From the NCBI GenBank assembly GCA_965218875.1, contig OZ244707.1, forward strand, positions 2,232,001 through 2,296,000: DNA of 64,000 bases. Reading direction: 5' to 3'. The stretch comes from CBDCMJ01 sp965218875 (GTDB lineage Bacteria; Chloroflexota; Dehalococcoidia; Lucifugimonadales; UBA3495). Made by a program: the position numbers and the translations under genes. The notes beneath the pieces were generated by a model, which had not been told where the DNA came from, did no database searches, and saw only the letters and a list, made by a program, of their open reading frames with translations. This document shows positions 58,521 through 64,000 of the stretch, in pieces; position 1 is the stretch's first letter, and each line of letters begins with the position of its first letter.

Positions 58521-59546
58521 ATGCCGTACTACATGTATGTTGCAGTTCAAGAAGACAACAAGATATCGGTCTTCACGGTGGACCCCGAAGCGGGAGGTCT
58601 CACCCACGCGCACGATGTGGCCTTGGAGGATGGGCCCTTCACCCTAGCGATCAGCCCCGACCGCAACCACCTGTATGCCGGCTGCCGGGAGACCCCCCAG
58701 CTGGCCAGCTTTCGTATTGACCAGTCAGGCGGAGGCCTGACGCGGACGGGTACGGTGCCGCTGAGCTCCTGGCCGGTGTACGTGGCCACGGACCGCCGCA
58801 GCAGGTTCGTGCTGTCGTCTTATTACCAGGGCGCGGGCGTGGCAGTGCATCCCATCGGCGATGACGGTTCGGTGGGTGTAGCGCCGGTCGTATCATTGGA
58901 TACGGCCACAGGGGCCCACGCGATGCAGACCGACCCGACCAACAGCTACGCCTTCGTTCCCCACATCGCGGGCAACGGCCCCAATCAGGTCTGGCAATTC
59001 AGGTTCGACGAGGACACGGGCCAGATAACTCCCAACTCCCCGGCCATCGTGGAACCGGAGGAGTTCCTGGGCCCTCGGCACTTCTGCTTTCATCCTTCAC
59101 TGGACGTCCTCTATTTTTCCAACGAACAGGGCTGCAGCGTGAGCGGCTACCGCCTGGATACGTCCAATGGCACACTGTCGCTCTTCCAGACAATCACCAC
59201 GCTTCCACCTGAAGGCTTCGCCGAGAGGAACACCTGCTCCCAGATCCAGATAACAGGGTCGGGGCGGCACCTCTACGCGCCAAACAGAGGGCATGACAGC
59301 ATCGCCTGCTACTCTGTTGACCCCGCGACGGGCGAATTGGCTTCCAACGGCATCGTCGCCTCCGAACCCAGGCCCAACGCGCTGTGCCTGGGCCCGCAGG
59401 ACCGCTACATTTACTCCGCAGGCCAGGACTCGGGGCAGATGGCCATATTCCGGGTGGACCGGGACTCAGGGACGCTGGACCGGGCGGAAACCGTCCCGCT
59501 GGGCAGCGGACCCTGCTGGATATCAATCGCTGAATTACCGGGATAG
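58521..59546 (+). CDS. Seven-bladed propeller lactonase (6-phosphogluconolactonase/YbhE family)
   Basis: 341 residues with beta-propeller blades: MYVAVQEDNKISVFTVDPEA, LAISPDRNHLYAGCRETPQL, VATDRRSRFVLSSYYQGAGV, AFVPHIAGNGPNQVWQFRFD, GPRHFCFHPSLDVLYFSNEQ, IQITGSGRHLYAPNRGHDSI and the last, LCLGPQDRYIYSAGQDSGQM. This is the lactonase_7 (Pgl) family that opens sugar lactones such as 6-phosphogluconolactone or muconolactones. GGAGG is just before the ATG. With the hydrolase at 57698 it would make two lactone-acting enzymes in a row. Confidence 0.9.
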   Translation: MPYYMYVAVQEDNKISVFTVDPEAGGLTHAHDVALEDGPFTLAISPDRNHLYAGCRETPQLASFRIDQSGGGLTRTGTVPLSSWPVYVATDRRSRFVLSSYYQGAGVAVHPIGDDGSVGVAPVVSLDTATGAHAMQTDPTNSYAFVPHIAGNGPNQVWQFRFDEDTGQITPNSPAIVEPEEFLGPRHFCFHPSLDVLYFSNEQGCSVSGYRLDTSNGTLSLFQTITTLPPEGFAERNTCSQIQITGSGRHLYAPNRGHDSIACYSVDPATGELASNGIVASEPRPNALCLGPQDRYIYSAGQDSGQMAIFRVDRDSGTLDRAETVPLGSGPCWISIAELPG

Positions 59547-59602
59547 AAAGGGGCTCGGAGGCTAATGCTTCAAGCGCGGGCATTTCTGGCGACTTTGTCC
59601 CT

Positions 59603-60127
59603 TTACAGATACCAGCCTGTACCCCGGTGGAACCCTCTCAAGTAGGCGATCTGGCCTCCGTGGGCCACACTCTCAAGGACCAGTTGGCCAAGAGCGGTGC
59701 CCAGCGTATGATCCTGCCGTAGTGCCGTCGGAGGAAACACTACCCGTCTCTCCAAGTCTTCAGAAGACAGAGGCGGGACGTATTCCCGGGTAATCGCCTT
59801 GGCAGCTTCGAAGTAGCCTACCTGCACCTCAATGGCCGGAGGTTTCCAAGTGGCCAGGTCGGCGCCCCTGCCGAGTCCTTCGACGTTGTCCGCCATGCCG
59901 TATTTCTCGCACCAGCCGTCTGCAAACCACAACTCCGGTTTGGACTGTAGCCGGTGCATGATGAACATGTCCGTGACTCGGCTGATGTGGCCGAAAATCC
60001 AGGCAATGGAGTTGCTCTGGGCATTCGGCTGCCGAGCCAGCGTGTCGTAGTCGAGATCGGAGATGGCGCTCTCCACCATCTCCCAGTTTCGCTCCAAGGA
60101 ATACATGATCGAATCTGTGGCAGCCAC
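59603..60127 (-). CDS. DinB-family putative metal-dependent hydrolase
   Basis: 174 residues, four-helix bundle of the DinB/YfiT type. The three His that bind the metal can be seen: NSIAWIFGHISRVTDMF, FIMHRLQSKP nearby and ESVAHGGQIAYLRGFHRG. GTG start with GAGGAG six bases ahead. Proteins of this family often act as thiol transferases or on bacillithiol-like conjugates. Convergent with the lactonase gene. Confidence 0.88.
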   Translation of the reverse strand: MAATDSIMYSLERNWEMVESAISDLDYDTLARQPNAQSNSIAWIFGHISRVTDMFIMHRLQSKPELWFADGWCEKYGMADNVEGLGRGADLATWKPPAIEVQVGYFEAAKAITREYVPPLSSEDLERRVVFPPTALRQDHTLGTALGQLVLESVAHGGQIAYLRGFHRGTGWYL

Positions 60128-60538
60128 TTTTTGCTCCTCGAAATGTCTAATGAAGTGTTTAAACAGCTGCCTTGATTAACAACGCGATAAAGGCCGTGCC
60201 TGAGGTGGACCCCGTTAATTGGACCGAGTTGGAGCGGAGTTAAGTGAGGGTCCCATCGCCCCGCCGGCGACGCCCACGCCGGGTCCGTCAAACACCTCCG
60301 TTCCTTCGACTCTTCTTCCCGGACGGCCTGGTCTCCCTGGAACACGTCGGCCGTGGTCAGATAACCTGGGGTTTGATAAGGCCGCCTGTTGCCCCGTGTC
60401 TTGGTTCATCGGCGCCCGCTGCAACCTCGACCGGGCATCGCCGGTTCCGTTCCCCCGTGAGTCTATAGCCCAGGAAGCCCTGTGGCTAGAAGAGCCGGAA
60501 CGACCATACCGTGACGACCGGGGGTGGGCGGTTTGCCG
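60128..60538. other. Intergenic region
   Basis: About 410 bases without a supported gene. A stretch near 60205-60240 (GGACCCCGTTAATTGGACC) resembles the outer end of some IS481/IS3-type elements, but no matching second end is seen. Open frames here end in low-complexity Pro/Arg tracts. Confidence 0.4.
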
Positions 60539-61219
60539 TCAACTGCTGGCGGGTCCCGCCAATGCCTCGATGATCTCCGGGCCGCCATTGGCCGTGGAGT
60601 TGACCAGAGCAGAGACCTCGTAGGCATCCATGGCGTCGGCGGGATAGGGACTCAGGACGCCGTCAAGCGCGACGGGGTCGTCGACACTTGGGTCCAGCCA
60701 GAGCCCTTCCATCTCCCTGGGCAGCACCACTGGCATCCGGTCGTGGATGGGCCGGAGCAGGTCATTGGCCGTGGTCGTGATGATGGTGCACGATGGGACG
60801 GCGTTGCCCTCCGGGTCTCTCCACACCGACCACAGCCCCGCGAGGGCAAAGGGTCCCCCCGACCTTATGACGACGCGCATCGGTCTCTTGACTCGCCCCA
60901 CTCGCTGCCACTCGTAGAAGCCGTGCGCCAGCACGAGGCACCTTCGCAGTCTCAGTGGGTCCCGGAAGGCCGGCTTCTCGCCGACCGTCTCCGCCCTGGC
61001 GTTGATCATCCGGCTTCCGATGGAGGCGCTCTTCGCCCAGTGCGGTATCAACCCCCAGCGCATGAACCCGCCGCGGCGGGTTTCTCCGCCCACAACGGTC
61101 AGCACGTCCTGGGTAGGAGCGCCGTTGTAAGCCGGTTCGAAGGTCAGCCGGTCGCCGTCGAACTCGAATCGCAGCGCCAACTCCCCAAGATGGGCTGTCA
61201 GGCTGTATCTACCGCACAT
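60539..61219 (-). CDS. SRAP (SOS response-associated peptidase, YedK/HMCES family)
   Basis: 226 residues. The start is the ATG at 61219 so that Cys2 (MCGRYSL) becomes the N-terminal nucleophile after Met removal, as the family requires. Other active-site residues: Asn in MINARAETV, Glu in LAHGFYEWQRV and His in PIHDRMPVVLP. These proteins form a covalent adduct with abasic sites in single-stranded DNA to protect them. A longer frame to 61339 is discarded. No operon partners; tRNA-Lys lies downstream on the same strand in coordinates but upstream in reading. Confidence 0.93.
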   Translation of the reverse strand: MCGRYSLTAHLGELALRFEFDGDRLTFEPAYNGAPTQDVLTVVGGETRRGGFMRWGLIPHWAKSASIGSRMINARAETVGEKPAFRDPLRLRRCLVLAHGFYEWQRVGRVKRPMRVVIRSGGPFALAGLWSVWRDPEGNAVPSCTIITTTANDLLRPIHDRMPVVLPREMEGLWLDPSVDDPVALDGVLSPYPADAMDAYEVSALVNSTANGGPEIIEALAGPASS

Positions 61220-61474
61220 GGCAACTGCATGATGGACCAGCAGGTGCTCCCGCGCAATCCCCGCCCCGTTGGCCGCGGTCGCGCAAGGGCGGAGTTCCAT
61301 TGTGCCACTTGGGCGGACGGTCGCTGGCCGCCAACACAATCGGTGACGGAAAACTTTACTGAGGAAGCCTGCCCGCGGGTTACCCAGCGAGTCTGGGAAG
61401 AACGAAGGGAAGAGAACCGTTTACAGCAACAGGGTGAAGGACATGGTGAAGGTTCTTGATTTTGTCCAGTTAGG

Positions 61475-61548
61475 TGGGCCGTGTGGGGATCGAACCCACG
61501 ACACCCGGATTAAAAGTCCGGTGCTCTGCCTAACTGAGCTAACGGCCC
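61475..61548 (-). tRNA. tRNA-Lys (TTT)
   Basis: 74 bases on the minus strand. Acceptor GGGCCGT/ACGGCCC with discriminator A, D arm with TAGCTCAGTTAGGCAGAGCA, anticodon stem CCGGA/TCCGG with loop CTTTTAA giving anticodon TTT, and T arm with GGGTTCGATCC. The 3' end reads ACCT in the genome, so the final CCA is not fully encoded. Confidence 0.95.
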
Positions 61549-62585
61549 CGATGCGCCCCCCGCGACCGCTCGGGGAGGAGGGCTTGCGGATGCGGCGCCA
61601 TATTGACCCGCCAAGGTGTCACACAAGCTTGCGCGAGCCGGGAGCGGCCCGCGGCGTCAACCTCGACCCTTCACCGGGCCCGGCAGGCCTCCGGACCCGT
61701 CGCGCCGGGGCTAACTGTTCAGAGTTGACAACGCCACCGCCCGCAGAGTGCGGGGATATACCCTTGCCCAAAGATAAATTGCGCTACCACCGCGAGCGAT
61801 GCCGCCGGATAACATCTCACCAAGTCTGCGCATTTACGCCGTGGGATGTGGCGGGCCGGCGCCTGACCGTCGATCGTTTCCCCGGCGGCACCGTATTGTA
61901 TCACTTGCGGGTTATGGCCTACCCTCACCGCTCAAATAGCAAAGAAGACACGGTTGGAGCCCTTCGGGAAGTGGGCTGGAAGCGGGCCATGACGGTAAGG
62001 GGTAAATAACACCATCTCCGGCGCGGCTATTGTGCCTCAGGGGGCGCTGGCTTTCCAGTATGCCGGGGGGAAGAGTCCGACGGGGACGACCGCTCTCGCC
62101 GGTCTGGAGACGTATCCGGGCCTGCCTCAAGGTCCCAGGGTTGGTTCGATGCCCAAATGGTCTCCTCCCTGGTTCTGACGGCCGCGTCTCGGAGCACCCT
62201 CGCCTCGTCCCACTGGCTTGTGGAGGGCTGAGCCCGTCCCTGCCGGGCCAAAGCCCGGTCTGGTTGGTCCCGGCCGGGGCCGAGGGGCGGCCTGCGCGGG
62301 TCGGGAATGCCCGCCAAGCGACCTCGGTTTCTTCCAATTCCTTTAAGTCCTAATTCCCCCAAGCCCCCCGGACCCCGCCCTTGGACTGCTCCCCTATCCC
62401 TCCCCGGCGGCCCGAGCGGGGGATTTGGGACATTCCCCTTGCGGTCTCCCGGTTGTTGAATTAACCTTGCTGTTGAGACAGCGCGCTGGCCCGCGGTTGG
62501 GGGGTCTGCCGGGGGACGGCGGGCCATAACACGGGGCGGCGGCCGCCGCTCCGCCGCGAGGGGATTGAGGGGAGGACGAACGTAG
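61549..62585. other. About 1 kb without a gene
   Basis: Between tRNA-Lys and purM. No family-like frame is present on either strand; the open frames are long but Pro/Arg-rich, a GC artefact. I looked for RNase P RNA, SRP RNA, tmRNA and tRNA signatures and found none. A TTGACA at about 61726 has no good -10 box at the right distance. Confidence 0.4.
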
Positions 62586-63602
62586 TTGGGCAGTGACGCC
62601 TACCGGAAATCCGGGGTGGACCTGGACTTCATGGGCGCTCTCAAGGACCGCATCCGGTCGTTTGCGGCCATGACCCACGGCCCGGAGGTGCTCAGCGACT
62701 GGGGCAGCTTCGCCGGCCTTTACCAGCTCTCGGGATACCTCAGCCCGGTCCTGGTGGCGGGCGCGGATGGGGTGGGCACCAAGCTGAAGATAGCGGCGCA
62801 GCTTGGCCACTTCGAGTCGGTGGGCCAGGACCTTGTGTCTCTCAACGTAAACGACATAATCACCAGGGGCGCCAGACCGCTGTTCTTCCTGGACTACATC
62901 GCCTTCAGCAACTTGGACGCCCACAAGATGGACACCTTGATGCGCGGCGTCACCTGGGGATGCCGGGAGGCTGGTTGCGCGTTGATCGGCGGCGAAACGG
63001 CCCAGATGCCCGGCGTTTACCCCGACGACCAGTTGGACTTGGCTGGCTTTGTGGTTGGCGTCGTGGAGCGGGACCGCCTCATAGACGGCGCGGACATCGT
63101 GCCCGGCGACTACCTGGTGGGCATACCGTCCAGCGGAGTCCACACCAACGGCTTTTCGCTGGTGCGGCGGGTGTTCGATATCGACGCCAACCCCTCGGCG
63201 CTGTTTCGCCGCTACCCGGAGATGGGGCGCCAGCTGGGAGAGGAGCTCCTGATCCGCCACCGGTGCTACTATCCCCTGCTGGAGCCGGTTATGGACCGCA
63301 TCAAGGGGATGGCCCACGTAACCGGTGGGGGACTGCCGGGCAAGACGCCCGCCATGCTCCCCGATGACACGGCGGCGTCATTTCAACGGGGCTCTTGGCC
63401 GGTACCGCCCGTTTTCGACGTTATCCAACGGGAGGGCGGCCTCACCGCCGATGAAATGTACTCGGTGTTCAACATGGGCCTGGGCATGGTGCTGGCGTGC
63501 GGAGAAGCGTCCCTGCCCGCTGTCCGGCAGGCGGTCCCAGACAGCCTGGTGGTGGGACGAGTAGTGCCGCGGCAGGGCGACCCCCAGGTGTCATTCGACT
63601 AG
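62586..63602 (+). CDS. purM: Phosphoribosylformylglycinamidine cyclo-ligase
   Basis: AIR synthetase, fifth step of purine synthesis. 338 residues. Motifs: GADGVGTKLKIAAQ, VGQDLVSLNVNDIITRGARP, LIGGETAQMPGVYPDDQLDL, GIPSSGVHTNGFSLVRRVF and HVTGGGLPGKTPAMLPD. The start is TTG with GGGAGG ten bases upstream. Followed by purH after 55 bases, so probably co-transcribed; purF is elsewhere in the window. The usual GFSLVR and GGG loops are intact. Confidence 0.95.
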   Translation: MGSDAYRKSGVDLDFMGALKDRIRSFAAMTHGPEVLSDWGSFAGLYQLSGYLSPVLVAGADGVGTKLKIAAQLGHFESVGQDLVSLNVNDIITRGARPLFFLDYIAFSNLDAHKMDTLMRGVTWGCREAGCALIGGETAQMPGVYPDDQLDLAGFVVGVVERDRLIDGADIVPGDYLVGIPSSGVHTNGFSLVRRVFDIDANPSALFRRYPEMGRQLGEELLIRHRCYYPLLEPVMDRIKGMAHVTGGGLPGKTPAMLPDDTAASFQRGSWPVPPVFDVIQREGGLTADEMYSVFNMGLGMVLACGEASLPAVRQAVPDSLVVGRVVPRQGDPQVSFD

Positions 63603-63657
63603 CGGCGTCCCTGCCGCCTCCGGGCCGGGGCGCGACTCCCGCAAGGTGGTAGAAGAA

Positions 63658-64000
63658 TTGAGAGCGCTAATCAGCGTATACGACAAGACGGGAATCGTGG
63701 AATTCTCCCGCCGGCTGTCCGTGGCCGGGTTCGAGTTGCTAAGCACCGGCGGTACCCACCGGACCCTCACCGAGGAGGGCGGGTTGCCGGTACGGCAGGT
63801 GTCCGAGGCAACCGGCTCCCCGGAGATTCTCGACGGCCGGGTCAAGACGCTTCATCCGGTGGTCCACGCCGGCTTGCTGGCCCGCCGGGAGTCCCGCAAA
63901 CACATGTCGGAGCTGGCGGAACACGGCATAGAACCCATAGACCTGGTGGCAGTCAACCTCTATCCCTTCGTGGAAGCCATCAATCGACCCGGCATCGCCC
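63658..64000 (+). CDS. purH: Bifunctional purine biosynthesis protein PurH, N-terminal part
   Basis: Cut off by the window end. From the TTG at 63658 (AGGTGG is eight bases before it; a GTG at 63646 is less likely) the frame reads LRALISVYDKTGIVEFSRRL, FELLSTGGTHRTLTEEG, SEATGSPEILDGRVKTLHPV and IDLVAVNLYPFVEAI. This is the IMP cyclohydrolase (MGS-like) domain of PurH, which performs the last two steps to IMP. It follows purM on the same strand. Confidence 0.93.
   Translation, partial: MRALISVYDKTGIVEFSRRLSVAGFELLSTGGTHRTLTEEGGLPVRQVSEATGSPEILDGRVKTLHPVVHAGLLARRESRKHMSELAEHGIEPIDLVAVNLYPFVEAINRPGIA

Noticed and set aside
60219..60623. Plus-strand frame of 134 codons
   Set aside because: Overlaps the end of the SRAP gene on the other strand and has no recognisable domain.
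62027..62527. Minus-strand frame of 166 codons before purM
   Set aside because: Pro/Arg/Gly-rich composition typical of GC artefacts; no start signal or domain.
1..64000. CRISPR array or prophage
   Set aside because: No series of regularly spaced identical repeats with unique spacers is seen; the only array (39963-40054) has no spacers. Phage-like genes are limited to one small HTH fragment.

Overview
Taxonomy and general character. This is a GC-rich bacterial chromosome segment with many GTG and TTG starts and mostly strong AGGAG-type ribosome sites. Its accessory gene set is that of an uncultivated Chloroflexota (Dehalococcoidia or SAR202-like): D-aminoacylases, flavin-dependent LLM oxidoreductases, VOC proteins, CMD proteins, molybdenum hydroxylases and many lipoproteins. 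The phylum is inferred from gene content only. No rRNA gene, CRISPR array or intact prophage is visible.

Layout. (1) 0.2-2.7 kb: a dispersed repeat, smpB, a CtpA-type protease and a small HTH fragment. (2) 3.0-8.0 kb: an HMG-CoA-synthase-like/DUF35 fusion with a thiolase, then minC-minD-minE. (3) 8.4-21 kb: catabolic genes, namely a D-aminoacylase, an esterase, an MBL hydrolase, a three-subunit molybdenum hydroxylase, malate synthase, a lone CoA-transferase alpha subunit, an LLM oxidoreductase, an SDR and a VOC protein. (4) 21-30 kb, minus strand: a frameshifted repeat-containing membrane protein, an ABC-2 exporter, and a full sugar-type ABC importer (two tandem binding proteins, two permeases, one double ATPase). 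(5) 30.4-32.4 kb: a membrane-anchored DsbA, a tiny secreted Cys-rich peptide and a rhodanese in one unit. (6) 33-40 kb: a lipoprotein, purF, and the rpmH-rnpA-yidD-yidC-jag unit interrupted by two beta-propeller/lipoprotein genes. (7) 40-47 kb: a dispersed repeat with a 23-bp tandem array, isovaleryl-CoA dehydrogenase, a tRNA-Leu fragment and an intact tRNA-Leu(CAA), an HEPN protein, a solitary amino-acid-type binding protein, an amidase and a PuuE-like deacetylase. (8) 45.8-57 kb: a decaying accessory island with three IS3 remnants, overlapping small ORFs, a broken adenylation-carrier-reductase gene, an IS/LLM chimera and a 134-bp MITE with CTAG flanks. (9) 54.4-60 kb: a catabolic group of ThDP enzyme, epimerase-like VOC, second VOC, alpha/beta hydrolase, lactonase and a DinB protein. 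(10) 60.5-64 kb: SRAP, tRNA-Lys(TTT), a 1-kb stretch without genes, purM and the start of purH.

How the parts fit. The housekeeping genes cover trans-translation, septum placement, membrane protein insertion, RNase P and purine synthesis. The rest suits a heterotroph that takes up sugars and amino acids and oxidises organic acids, leucine-derived acyl-CoAs and aromatic or heterocyclic compounds. The least explained pieces are the rhodanese/Cys-peptide/DsbA cassette, the overlapping small-ORF operon at 48.9-49.4 kb, and the repeats.
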